A stretch of 17,081 nucleotides of DNA from DATLZM01 sp035559315 (GCA_035559315.1 DATMBJ010000239.1:1-17081), one strand, 5' to 3'; positions 1 to 7,114 are shown, numbered from the stretch's first letter. Numbers and translations are program-made. Notes: generated from the sequence alone by a model not told the origin.

Positions 1-319
1 GGGGACCAGCCGCGGGCTCCGCGTCCGCCGCCGCCCCGGCGGCCACGCTCTCCGGCGCGGAGGCGCCGGCCGGGGGTTGCTCGCCCGGGGCGAGGATCCT
101 GGCGATCGCCACCCCCACGGGCACCTCGTCGCCCTCGGCGGCCGCGATGCCCCAGAGCGTGCCGGCGGCGGGCGCCTCGATCTCGACCGTCACCTTGTCG
201 GTCTCCACTTCGACCAGCGGGTCCCCTTCGCGGACCTCGTCGCCCTCCGCGCGCAGCCATCGCACCACCCGGCCCGAGTCCTGGGCCATCCCCAGCGCCG
301 GCATCACCACGTCCCGCAT
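1..319 (-). CDS. Dihydrolipoamide acyltransferase (E2) lipoyl domain, partial at left edge
   Basis: The first 106 residues of an E2 component of a 2-oxoacid or acetoin dehydrogenase complex are visible; the rest lies beyond position 1. Residues 1 to about 78 form a biotinyl/lipoyl domain that begins MRDVVMPALGMAQDSG. The lipoylated lysine is K42 in the ETDKVTVE turn. From about residue 80 the chain becomes an Ala/Pro-rich flexible linker, as expected before the peripheral-subunit-binding and catalytic domains. The ATG at 319 is chosen because the domain starts at once and a purine-rich stretch precedes it; an ATG at 357 is out of frame. It follows the E1-beta stop by 40 nt and is the fifth gene of the operon. 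It should receive the acyl group from E1 and pass it to CoA. Substrate is not determinable from this fragment. Confidence 0.9.
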   Translation of the reverse strand, partial: MRDVVMPALGMAQDSGRVVRWLRAEGDEVREGDPLVEVETDKVTVEIEAPAAGTLWGIAAAEGDEVPVGVAIARILAPGEQPPAGASAPESVAAGAAADAEPAAGP

Positions 320-359
320 CCGTCCGTCCCGTCCCCCGGCCCCGATCCGCCGCCCATCC

Positions 360-1340
360 TCACGACGCCCCGCACAGCTCCCGGGCCGCCGCCGCGACCA
401 TCTCAGCGGTCGGCACGGTGGCGTCCTCGAGCACCGGCGAGAAGGGGATCGGTACGTCCCGGGCGCCGATCCGTCGCACCGGCGCGTCGAGGTGGTAGAA
501 GGCGCCCTCGGCGATCACCGAGGCGAGCTCGGCGGTGACCCCGTAGCGCTCGTACCCCTCGTCCACGACGATCGCCCGGCCCGTCTTGACCGCCGAACGG
601 ACCAGGGCCTCGCGGTCGAGGGGGACGGTCGTGCGCGGGTCCACGACCTCGGCGTCGATCCCGTCGTCCTCGAGGAGCCGCGCCGCCTCCAGGGCGACCT
701 GGACCATGCTGCTCGTCGCGACGATCGTGACGTCGGAGCCCTCGCGCTTCACGTCGGCGACCCCGAAGGGGATCGTGTACTCCCCCTCGGGGACGGGCCC
801 GGCCAGCTGGTACATCATCTTGTCCTCGAACACCACCACCGGGTTGTCGTCGCGGATCGCCGTCTTCCACAGGCCCTTCGCGTCGTAGGGCGTCGACGGG
901 AGCGCCACCTTCAGCCCCGGCACGTGGCTCAGCCACGCGTGGAGGCTCTGGCTGTGCTGCGCGGCGGATCGACGGGTGGCCCCGAGCGTGGTCCGCACCA
1001 CGAGCGGCACCCGCAGCTTCCCCCCGGACATGTAGTGGACCTTCGCCGCCTGGTTCACGAGCTGGTCCATGGCGAGCGTGATGAAGTCGCCGAACATCAC
1101 GTCCACGATCGGGCGCAGGCCGGTCATCGCCGCGCCGACCCCGATGCCGGTGAACCCCGCCTCGGAGATCGGCGTGTCGATCACCCGCCCGGTCCCGAAC
1201 TCCTGGACCAGGCCCGAGAGGACCTTGAACGGCGTGCCGGCTTCGGCCACGTCCTCGCCGAGGAGGATCACCGAGGGATCGCGGCGCATCTCCTCGGCGA
1301 TCGCCTCGTTCACCGCCCGCGCCATCGTGATCTCGCGCAT
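360..1340 (-). CDS. TPP-dependent 2-oxoacid/acetoin dehydrogenase E1 component, beta subunit
   Basis: This is the beta subunit of a heterotetrameric E1 that decarboxylates a 2-oxoacid (or cleaves acetoin) with thiamine diphosphate and reductively acylates the E2 lipoyl group. The protein is 326 residues, the usual length. It has the N-terminal pyrimidine-binding fold (ITMARAVNEAI, LLGEDV with the catalytic-type glutamate, TPISEAGFTGIGVGAA). It also has the RRSAAQHSQSL segment that touches E1-alpha, and a transketolase C-domain ending PIPFSPVLEDATVPTAE. The ATG at 1340 is preferred because GGAGG lies 8 nt upstream and the family N-terminus is MREIT. An in-frame ATG at 1385, overlapping the E1-alpha end, also has a GAGGTGG and cannot be excluded. 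The neighbours confirm a complete E1-E2 operon. Pyruvate, branched-chain oxoacids and acetoin all remain possible substrates. Confidence 0.93.
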   Translation of the reverse strand: MREITMARAVNEAIAEEMRRDPSVILLGEDVAEAGTPFKVLSGLVQEFGTGRVIDTPISEAGFTGIGVGAAMTGLRPIVDVMFGDFITLAMDQLVNQAAKVHYMSGGKLRVPLVVRTTLGATRRSAAQHSQSLHAWLSHVPGLKVALPSTPYDAKGLWKTAIRDDNPVVVFEDKMMYQLAGPVPEGEYTIPFGVADVKREGSDVTIVATSSMVQVALEAARLLEDDGIDAEVVDPRTTVPLDREALVRSAVKTGRAIVVDEGYERYGVTAELASVIAEGAFYHLDAPVRRIGARDVPIPFSPVLEDATVPTAEMVAAAARELCGAS

Positions 1341-1371
1341 GCCGGCGGCCTCCGGGGGAGCGGGCTCGACC

Positions 1372-2352
1372 CTAGGCGTAGACATGCAGATCCACCTCGC
1401 TGGGGTCCGGGTAGGGAGCCTCGAGCGCGAAGGCGACCCCGGCGGCGACCTCCTCCCGCACGGCCGCGTCGATCGCCTCGAGGTCCACCCCCGGGCGCCC
1501 CTCGAGCCGCTCGGCGACGATCCGGATCGGGTCCCGCTCCTCACGCCACCGGCGTTCCTCCTCCTTCGAGCGGTAGTACGAGCGGTCCACGTCCCCCACG
1601 TGGTGCCCGAGGAACCGATAGGTGTGGCACAGGAGGAACCGCGGCCCCTCCCCCGCGCGCGCCGCCGACACCGCGGCCCGGGCGGCCGCGTGGACCGCCT
1701 CCACGTCCTGACCGTCCACCTCGTCGGCCGCGACGCCCAACGCCCGCGGCCGGGCCAGCACGTCGCCCGCGGTGGTCTCCGAGAAGTGCGTGTACTCGTT
1801 GTAGAGGTTGTGCTCGCAGACGAAGACCACGGGGAGCCGCCACAGCGCGGCCATGTTCATGACCTCGTAGAGGATCCCCTGGCCCAGCGCCCCCTCCCCG
1901 AAGAAGCACACCGCCACCCTCCCGGTGCCCAGGACCTTGGACGAGAGCGCCGCCCCCGCCGCGATCCCCACGCTCCCCGCCACGATGGCGTTCGCCCCGA
2001 GGTTGCCGGTGTCGGGGTCGGCGATGTGCATCGACCCCCCCTTGCCCCGGCAGTAGCCGGGCTCCTTGCCGAGGAGCTCGGCGAACATCCGGTCCACCCG
2101 GGCTCCCTTCGCCAGGCAGTGGCCGTGGCCGCGGTGGGTGCTCGTGATGAGGTCGTCGGGGCGGAGGGCGGCGCAGACCCCGACCGCCACGGCCTCCTGC
2201 CCGATGTAGAGGTGGGCCAGCCCGGGCATCTTCGCCGTGAGGTACAGCTCGTTCACCTGCTCCTCGAAGCGGCGGATCGTGAGCATCCGCCGGTACGCCT
2301 CGACGAGGTCGAGGCCCGGCGCCGTGCCCTGCGCCGGGGCCGGTTGGCTCAC
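1372..2352 (-). CDS. TPP-dependent 2-oxoacid/acetoin dehydrogenase E1 component, alpha subunit
   Basis: The alpha subunit binds the diphosphate and Mg of thiamine diphosphate. It is 326 residues. Recognisable segments are the N-terminal RRMLTIRRFEE helix, the STHRGHGH loop (71-78), KGGSMHI (104-110) and the TPP motif. The TPP motif normally reads GDG, then about 25 residues, then NN. Here it reads GEG (152-154) and EHNLY (180-184), so the metal-binding Asp is Glu and the first Asn is His, while the second Asn (N182) and Tyr184 are kept. The start is GTG at 2352, sharing 4 nt (GTGA) with the stop of the upstream dehydrogenase, which implies translational coupling. E1-beta follows directly. The overall sequence resembles acetoin/pyruvate E1-alpha more than the fused or 2-oxoglutarate type; substrate is inferred only to that level. 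Confidence 0.93.
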   Translation of the reverse strand: MSQPAPAQGTAPGLDLVEAYRRMLTIRRFEEQVNELYLTAKMPGLAHLYIGQEAVAVGVCAALRPDDLITSTHRGHGHCLAKGARVDRMFAELLGKEPGYCRGKGGSMHIADPDTGNLGANAIVAGSVGIAAGAALSSKVLGTGRVAVCFFGEGALGQGILYEVMNMAALWRLPVVFVCEHNLYNEYTHFSETTAGDVLARPRALGVAADEVDGQDVEAVHAAARAAVSAARAGEGPRFLLCHTYRFLGHHVGDVDRSYYRSKEEERRWREERDPIRIVAERLEGRPGVDLEAIDAAVREEVAAGVAFALEAPYPDPSEVDLHVYA

Positions 2353-3248
2353 CGGTCCTCCCCCGCGGTCCGCTCCGCGCCACCCGCCATCCGGTCCAGG
2401 GCCTCGAAGAGGACCGCGAAGTCCTGCTTCTCGAAGCCCATGGCCCGGGCCGCCGTCAGGAACTCGTTGGTGATCGAGGTCGTGGGGAGGGGGACGCCGA
2501 GCCGCCGGCCGGCCTCCAGGGCCAGCAGCATGTCCTTCTGCATCATGTTCACGTCGAACCAGGCCTCGGCCGGCATCCCGAGGACGAAGGGCCCGCGGTA
2601 GTGCAACATGGGCGAGGCGATCACGCTCTCCAGGAGCACCCGGACCGCGATCTCGCGGGGGATCCCGCTCCGCTCCGCGAGCAACACCCCCTCGCTGAAC
2701 GCGAGCATCTGGACCGCCAGGCTGAGGTTCGTGGCGATCTTCATGAGGACCGCCTGGCCGTTCCCGCCGACCCGGGTGACCTTCGGCCCGATGTCGAGGA
2801 GCACCGGGCGGACGCGCTCGTAGACCTCCGGGTCACCCCCCACCATGATCGACAGCCGTCCTTCCTCGAGGGTGCTCACGCTGCCCGAGACCGGGGCGTC
2901 GAGCATCGCCGCGCCCCTCGCGGCGACGGCCTCCGCGATCCGCCGGCTGGTCTCGGGGCTCACGGTGCTCATGTCGACGTACACCTTGCCGGGGCCCAGG
3001 CCGGCCACGATCCCGTCCTCGCCCAACGCCACCGCCTCCACCGCCCGCGAGTCGGCGAGCATGCTGAACGTGACCTCGGCGGCCTCGGCCACCTCCCGGG
3101 GCGAGCCGGCCCACCGCATCCCGGCCTCGATCAGCGGGTCCGCCTTGGAGCGCGTGCGGTTCCACCCCGTGACCCGGTGCCCGGCGTCGAGCAGGCGCTT
3201 GGCGATCCGCCCGCCCATCGTCCCCAGCCCGATGAAGCCGACTTCCAC
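2349..3248 (-). CDS. NAD(P)-dependent beta-hydroxyacid dehydrogenase (3-hydroxyisobutyrate dehydrogenase family)
   Basis: A 299-residue member of the family that oxidises 3-hydroxyisobutyrate, tartronate semialdehyde and related hydroxyacids. The Rossmann dinucleotide motif GLGTMG is at 7-12 after the VGFI strand. The substrate-binding DAPVSGS loop is at 117-123. The catalytic lysine is K170 in the MKIATN segment with N174 following. The C-terminal all-alpha domain includes DVNMMQKDM, typical of the family. WNRTRSK after the second strand has Arg rather than an acidic residue, which suggests NADP preference (inference). The start is GTG at 3248, 3 nt after the regulator's stop, and the end overlaps E1-alpha by 4 nt. 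Operon position suggests that its product, or a later product, is a 2-oxoacid handled by the E1-E2 complex. Valine degradation is one possible reading but is not proven. Confidence 0.9.
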   Translation of the reverse strand: MEVGFIGLGTMGGRIAKRLLDAGHRVTGWNRTRSKADPLIEAGMRWAGSPREVAEAAEVTFSMLADSRAVEAVALGEDGIVAGLGPGKVYVDMSTVSPETSRRIAEAVAARGAAMLDAPVSGSVSTLEEGRLSIMVGGDPEVYERVRPVLLDIGPKVTRVGGNGQAVLMKIATNLSLAVQMLAFSEGVLLAERSGIPREIAVRVLLESVIASPMLHYRGPFVLGMPAEAWFDVNMMQKDMLLALEAGRRLGVPLPTTSITNEFLTAARAMGFEKQDFAVLFEALDRMAGGAERTAGEDR

Positions 3249-3251
3249 CGC

Positions 3252-3986
3252 TCAACCCCTCCCCTGGTCCGCGGCGGCCCGGATCCGGAGCCCCTCGGTC
3301 TCCCGTTCCACCCGGACCAGGTGCTCGAGCATCCGCGCCCGGGCCGCGGTCGGGTCGCCGGCCCGGATCGCCTCGTAGATCTCGCGGTGCTGCGCGGTCG
3401 AGAGCTGCGGGCTGCCCGGGATGTGGAAGATCGAGCGGAAGGCCTGGCTCAGGACGCCCCGGATCGCCTCCATCATGCGGAGCGCGATCCGGTTCCCGCT
3501 GGCCCGGACCACCGCGAGGTGGAAGCGGACGTCGGCCCCGATGTACCCCTGCTCGGAGGCGAGGTGCTCCTCCATCGCCTCCAGGGCGGCCTCCATCTCC
3601 GCGAGGTCGTCGGCCGACCGGCGCTCGGCGGCGAGCCCCGCCATCTCCACCTCGATGATCTTCCGGACCTCGAAGAGCTCGGGGACGTCGACCTCCTCCA
3701 TCGCGAGCAGGAGGTCGATCGAGTTGTTCAGGGGGTTCGCGAGCGTCGCCACCTCGAACCCCCCGCTCCCGGTGGACCGGATCACTCCCTTGGACTCCAG
3801 GACCCGGAGGGCCTCCCGGACCGACGACCTCCCGACCCGGAAGGAGGTGGCGAGCTCGCGCTCGGTGGGGAGCGCCTCCCCGGGGCGGAGGCGTTGGCCC
3901 CGGATCTCGGCCAGCAGCCGGTCCGCGACCAGCTCGTACACCTTCCGCCGTTCGATCGGCTCGAGGCCCCCGGGGAGTCTGTTCAT
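3252..3986 (-). CDS. GntR-family transcriptional regulator, FadR subfamily with FCD domain
   Basis: A 244-residue DNA-binding regulator, first gene of the dehydrogenase operon. The winged helix-turn-helix covers about 15-80, with the hallmark LPTERELATSFRVGRSSVREALRVLE split across 39-64. The C-terminal FCD domain (about 100-230) is all helical. It keeps Asp152, His156, His200 and His222, the Asp-His-His-His set that binds a metal in many FCD proteins, so the effector is probably a carboxylate held by that metal. Its position suggests it controls the downstream genes and itself. The ATG at 3986 has no SD; a clear promoter lies upstream and a half-conserved FCD-type operator overlaps the start codon. 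A GTG at codon 16 is a possible but less likely start. Confidence 0.92.
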   Translation of the reverse strand: MNRLPGGLEPIERRKVYELVADRLLAEIRGQRLRPGEALPTERELATSFRVGRSSVREALRVLESKGVIRSTGSGGFEVATLANPLNNSIDLLLAMEEVDVPELFEVRKIIEVEMAGLAAERRSADDLAEMEAALEAMEEHLASEQGYIGADVRFHLAVVRASGNRIALRMMEAIRGVLSQAFRSIFHIPGSPQLSTAQHREIYEAIRAGDPTAARARMLEHLVRVERETEGLRIRAAADQGRG

Positions 3987-3995
3987 CAGACCATA
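3983..3995 (-). promoter_or_regulatory. Candidate FCD/GntR operator overlapping the regulator start codon
   Basis: On the minus strand the bases TATGGTCTGATGA fit the FadR-subfamily operator pattern TNGTNNNACNA with one mismatch (T for C). The site covers the ATG of the regulator, where binding would block its own transcription or translation. This is pattern recognition only; a TATGGT hexamer within it could alternatively be a second -10 element. Confidence 0.3.
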
Positions 3996-4019
3996 GGACA
4001 GGCAGACGATCGACCGCGG

Positions 4020-4049
4020 ACGTTACCGGAGACGCCCGACCCCGGTCAA
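4020..4049 (-). promoter_or_regulatory. Promoter of the regulator-dehydrogenase operon
   Basis: The minus strand carries TTGACC (4044-4049) and TAACGT (4020-4025) separated by 18 nt, a good match to a housekeeping sigma promoter and one of very few AT-containing hexamers in the region. The predicted start site is about 26 nt upstream of the ATG at 3986. Confidence 0.65.
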
Positions 4050-4085
4050 GGGGGGTGGATCCCGGGAGCGGGCGTGGATCCCGTG

Positions 4086-4101
4086 GGAGCCGGGCGGCTC
4101 C
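4086..4101 (-). terminator. Hairpin directly after the M24-protein stop codon
   Basis: GGAGCC and GGCTCC form a 6-bp GC stem with a 4-nt loop, beginning just past the TGA at 4103-4105. No T-run follows, so this would be a U-less terminator, which is plausible in a high-GC genome but uncertain. Confidence 0.4.
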
Positions 4102-4102
4102 T

Positions 4103-5263
4103 TCAGGTCCCGTCGCCGATCCGGAAGGGCCCGGGCGGGAGCCGGTGGAGCCGCTCGGCGCCGGCCGGGGTGACGAGCACGAGTTCGCCCGTCTGCACCC
4201 CCGCGGATCGGTCGGGGGTGATCACGTTCGGCTGGATCACGATCGTCATCCCCGCCTCCAGGACCATGTCCGGCGCCCGCTCGGGGCTCGGTCCCTCCAG
4301 GACGGGGGGGAGGTACCCGCCCACGAACCCGTGGACGAGGTCGTCGCAGGTGGTGAAACCGGCCTCCCCGATCACCGACGCGGCCTCCGCCAGCTCCACG
4401 GCGTGGGCGCCCGCCCGCACCCTCGCGAGGACCGCGTCGAAGGCCGCCTGGGCCACGTCGTGGAGGTCCCGGTAGAGCGGGGTCGGGTCGGCGGCCACGG
4501 TGAACGTGCGGAGGGCCTGCCCAGGGTAGTCCCAGAACGAGGCGCTGATCTCGGTGAGGAGCGCGTCGCCCGGCTGGAGCGTCCGGCCCGAGGGGAACTG
4601 GGCCGGCGCGCAGCGCTCCGGACGGGCCATGGGGGTCGAGGCCAAGTAGTGGATGTGCGTGGTCCCGCCGGCGGCCACGTACGCCTCCTCCACGATCGCG
4701 GCCAGCTCGCGCTCCGTGCGGCCCGGGCCGGCGCGCTCCCGGAGGGCCTCCACCGCCCGGTCGGTGAGGGCCGCGCCCACCCTCGTCCACTCGATCTCCT
4801 CCGGCGACTTCACGAGCCGCAGGCGCGTGTACCCCGCGTCCAACGGGACGACGCGCCCGACCGCCGACGCGAGGACTTCGTGCTCGGCCCGGCCGAGGGG
4901 ACCGACGACGCCGACCGCGCTCCGCGCGGCCCCCCGCTCCGCGAGGATCGCAGCGGCGGCCGCGACCGTGGAGGGCCCGCCCCAACGGACCTCGGCGTCG
5001 GGCGCGAGGACCCGGGCGTTGGGCACGTGGTTACGGAACTGCACGAGCAGGACGTCCCGTTCCCCCGGCGTCACCACCACCAGGGCCTCCCGCGTGACGG
5101 GCCAGCCCGTGAGCCACGGCACCGCCGACCCCGCCCGGTTCGCGCCGTACAGGACGAGGTGCGCGCACCCGTGCTCCTCGGCCAGCGCGAGGAGGCGCGC
5201 GCGGCGCGCTTCCATCTCGCCCCGCGAGAACCGCGGGTAGCCCCCTTCCTCGCGGATCGGCAC
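4103..5263 (-). CDS. M24-family (Xaa-Pro peptidase/creatinase fold) protein with non-canonical metal site
   Basis: A 386-residue protein with the two-domain layout of Xaa-Pro aminopeptidase and creatinase: an N-terminal creatinase-like domain (about 15-145) and a pita-bread domain (about 155-375), joined by the typical RLVKSPEEIEWTR. The five metal ligands of active peptidases (Asp, Asp, His, Glu, Glu) align with E238 in LLTEIS, Q249 in YPGQALRTF, H311 in VHGFVGG, Q344 in IVIQPN and G359 in GVQTGE. Only the His is retained, so a di-metal peptidase is unlikely; a metal-free hydrolase or lyase, as in creatinase, is more plausible. The substrate is unknown. The GTG start at 5263 is supported by a -10 hexamer 6 nt before it and by the family start FSRGEMEARR. 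It has its own promoter and probably a terminator, so it is a single-gene unit. Confidence 0.85.
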   Translation of the reverse strand: MPIREEGGYPRFSRGEMEARRARLLALAEEHGCAHLVLYGANRAGSAVPWLTGWPVTREALVVVTPGERDVLLVQFRNHVPNARVLAPDAEVRWGGPSTVAAAAAILAERGAARSAVGVVGPLGRAEHEVLASAVGRVVPLDAGYTRLRLVKSPEEIEWTRVGAALTDRAVEALRERAGPGRTERELAAIVEEAYVAAGGTTHIHYLASTPMARPERCAPAQFPSGRTLQPGDALLTEISASFWDYPGQALRTFTVAADPTPLYRDLHDVAQAAFDAVLARVRAGAHAVELAEAASVIGEAGFTTCDDLVHGFVGGYLPPVLEGPSPERAPDMVLEAGMTIVIQPNVITPDRSAGVQTGELVLVTPAGAERLHRLPPGPFRIGDGT

Positions 5264-5269
5264 GCGCGC

Positions 5270-5275
5270 AGTCTA
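5270..5275 (-). promoter_or_regulatory. -10 element for a leaderless M24-protein transcript
   Basis: TAGACT on the minus strand is followed by exactly 6 nt and then the GTG start. Transcription would begin at or next to the start codon. No SD is present and no convincing -35 was seen. Confidence 0.55.
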
Positions 5276-5307
5276 CGGTCGCGCGCCCGCCTCGGCGCCG
5301 GCGCCGC

Positions 5308-5790
5308 TCAGCCGTAGAGGATCGCGGTGGCCCAGACGCGGAGGCCCGGCCCGCAGCTCCGCCCCTCCCTGGTGGCGACCGGCCCCAGCCCGACCCGGCG
5401 GAACCTGGGATCGAGGAGGATCGACCGGTGCTCCGGGCTGCCGAGCCACGCCCGGACCAGCCGGTGGAGCCGGAGCGCGCACCCCAGGACCTCCCCCGAC
5501 ACCCGCCAGCGGTAGGGGCGGAGCACGCTGGACAGGTCCTCGGTGTGGAAGAGCCGGTCGCGCCGGATCATGGCCCGGGTGTGCCGCTCCGCGTCGTCGG
5601 AGAGCCGCTCGGAGAGCCGCAGCGGCGGTACCCCGTGGCCCTCCCGCGCTCGGTTGATGAGGAGCAGGAGCCGGGTCCGCAGGGTGGCCGCCCCCGCCCG
5701 CGGCGGCCGCGGCGCGCCCAGCACGAGCGCGCCGGCGAGCAGCACGGTCAGGGGGAAGGCGACGCGTCGCTTGGTGGAGGGGCCAAGCAC
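5308..5790 (-). CDS. Secreted CAP (SCP/PR1-like) domain protein
   Basis: A 160-residue exported protein. Residues 1-35 form a signal peptide (basic KRR, then hydrophobic FPLTVLLAGALVLG, ending near AGAA). The remainder is one CAP domain. It has the opening helix LLLINRAREGHGVPPLRL, a histidine in the RLFHTEDL segment, and GEVLGC. It also has AWLGSPEHRSILLDPRFRRVGLG, where CAP proteins place the second conserved His, and the closing strand VWATAILYG. Bacterial CAP proteins are extracellular and mostly of unknown activity. Two cysteines (GEVLGC and RSCGPG) could form a disulfide. The GTG start at 5790 has no SD; a TAGGGT hexamer lies 9 nt upstream. It ends 44 nt before the M24 gene start, which has its own promoter. 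Confidence 0.85.
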   Translation of the reverse strand: MLGPSTKRRVAFPLTVLLAGALVLGAPRPPRAGAATLRTRLLLLINRAREGHGVPPLRLSERLSDDAERHTRAMIRRDRLFHTEDLSSVLRPYRWRVSGEVLGCALRLHRLVRAWLGSPEHRSILLDPRFRRVGLGPVATREGRSCGPGLRVWATAILYG

Positions 5791-5799
5791 CGGCGCCAG

Positions 5800-5805
5800 A
5801 CCCTA
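5800..5805 (-). promoter_or_regulatory. -10 element of the CAP-protein gene
   Basis: TAGGGT on the minus strand stands 9 nt before the GTG start, implying a leader of only a few nucleotides. GGAACC sits 16 nt upstream as a possible -35. Confidence 0.4.
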
Positions 5806-5820
5806 GCAGACGTCGCCGGT

Positions 5821-5846
5821 CGGTTCCACCCCCTCGAACCGGTTCG
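5821..5846. promoter_or_regulatory. Palindrome and repeated CGGTTC half-sites upstream of the CAP-protein gene
   Basis: CGAACCGGTTCG at 5835-5846 is a perfect 12-bp palindrome. Its half CGGTTC recurs at 5821-5826, 19 bp away from the copy at 5840-5845. The block covers the -35 region of the CAP-gene promoter, as an operator would. The regulator is unknown. Confidence 0.4.
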
Positions 5847-5852
5847 GTGGGA

Positions 5853-7019
5853 CTACCCGACGGCCGCCCGGGGGCGGCCCTCGGCCTCGGCCGCCCCCAC
5901 CACCGGGCCGGGGAGCAACACCCGGAACCGTGCGCCGCCCCCGGGGCGATCCTCGACCCACGCCCGGCCGCCGTGGAGCTCGGCGAACCTGGCCACGAGC
6001 GAGAGGCCGATCCCGGCCCCGGCGGAGGAGCCGCTCCCCCCCCGGAAGGGCTCGAAGACCACGGGTTTGAGGTCGTCGGGGACGCCCGGCCCTTCGTCCT
6101 CCACCGTGAGCAGCACGCCCTCGGGTTCGCGGGACCGGTGGACGGTGAGGCGGACCGGGGTGCCGGGGGGCGTGTGCCGGGCCACGTTCCGCACGAGGTT
6201 CTCGACGATCCGCTCGACGAGCCCTCGATCGAGGAGCACGATGGTGCCGTCGGAGACCACCTCGACGGGGCGCGGCCCGAGCTCGGCGGCCTCCGCCACC
6301 ACGGCCTCGGCGAGCCGGCCCAGGTCGGTCGGGGCCCGCTCGGGCTCCAGGAGCCCACGCTGGAGACGGTCGAGGTCGAGGAGGTCGTCCAGGAGGCGGT
6401 CGAGCTTCCGCGCGCTCATCTCGATCGCCTCGAGGAGCGATGCCTCCTCCTCGGCGGTGAGCCGGAGCGCTCGGCGCCGCCGGAGGGTCTGCGCGGAGCC
6501 GAGGACCGCGGCGATCGGGCCCTTGAGGTCGTGCGAAACCGCCCGCAACAGCGTGTCCTTCAGCGCGTTCAGCTGGCGGAGGTCCTCGGCCGCCCGCCGC
6601 TCCAGGGAGGCCCTCCGCCGCTCCCCGTCGAGCATCTCCCGGATCGTCGCGAGGAGGGACGCGACCACGACGAACGTCGCGGTCCGGACGAGGGCGTTCC
6701 AGACGGCGATCGGCGGCCCAGGGAGCTCGCCCGCCGCCACCTGGGTCCCGGTCCAGGCCGAGGCGATGGCGGCCGCCGCGAGCACCCCCGCGACCCGGCC
6801 GGCGTTCCAAGCCACCAGGCCGACCGGGACCAGGTAGAAGATCGCGAACACGAGGTCGGGCCCGGTGAGGGCGTCGGCGACCGCCACGGTGGCCGCGAGG
6901 ACCGCGCCCCCGGCGAACACGACCCAGCGGGGCCGGGCAGCGAAGAACCGCTCGCTCCTGAGGAGGAGGTGGAGCGAGCGGGGCCCGCCCCCCTCGCCGG
7001 CATCCGGCGCGCGTGCCAC
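5853..7019 (-). CDS. Membrane sensor histidine kinase
   Basis: A 388-residue kinase that autophosphorylates and should pass phosphate to a response regulator. About four hydrophobic segments (roughly 32-50, 54-72, 76-92 and 106-126) form a compact membrane sensor with little periplasmic exposure. A coiled linker (128-155) leads to the HisKA domain with phospho-acceptor H163 in VSHDLKGP, where the usual R-T-P is K-G-P. The ATPase domain shows the N box (VENLVRN, N274/N278), G1 box DEGPG (308-312), F box FEPF (322-325) and G2 box GAGIGL (334-339). No response regulator lies in this window, so it is an orphan here. The GTG start at 7019 has no clear SD or -10 and is the least certain start in the region. 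The signal is unknown. Confidence 0.9.
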   Translation of the reverse strand: MARAPDAGEGGGPRSLHLLLRSERFFAARPRWVVFAGGAVLAATVAVADALTGPDLVFAIFYLVPVGLVAWNAGRVAGVLAAAAIASAWTGTQVAAGELPGPPIAVWNALVRTATFVVVASLLATIREMLDGERRRASLERRAAEDLRQLNALKDTLLRAVSHDLKGPIAAVLGSAQTLRRRRALRLTAEEEASLLEAIEMSARKLDRLLDDLLDLDRLQRGLLEPERAPTDLGRLAEAVVAEAAELGPRPVEVVSDGTIVLLDRGLVERIVENLVRNVARHTPPGTPVRLTVHRSREPEGVLLTVEDEGPGVPDDLKPVVFEPFRGGSGSSAGAGIGLSLVARFAELHGGRAWVEDRPGGGARFRVLLPGPVVGAAEAEGRPRAAVG

Positions 7020-7074
7020 GGTCCAGGCGTCGGCACACGGAGGGTCCCGCTTGAGCCCCGCTCCCTCGGCCGCT

Positions 7075-7114
7075 CGCGCTCACCCCGGGCTCGGCCGGGC
7101 GCCCCTGGAGCGCG
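7075..7114 (-). terminator. Candidate terminator after rdgB
   Basis: CGCGCTC (7075-7081) and GAGCGCG (7108-7114) pair over 7 bp and enclose a further GC-rich hairpin. It begins a few bases after the rdgB stop at 7118. There is no T-run. It would end the cysM-murI-rph-rdgB transcript before the kinase gene. Confidence 0.4.

Noticed and set aside
360..1385. E1-beta start at ATG 1385
   Set aside because: It is in frame and has a purine-rich site, but the family N-terminus begins at 1340, where GGAGG lies 8 nt upstream. Kept as an alternative only.
147..4475. Long plus-strand open frames opposite the dehydrogenase operon
   Set aside because: Same cause: antisense shadows rich in Arg/Pro/Gly, fully overlapped by clearly homologous minus-strand genes.
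5853..7019. The histidine kinase as half of a local two-component system
   Set aside because: No receiver-domain protein is encoded anywhere in the window.
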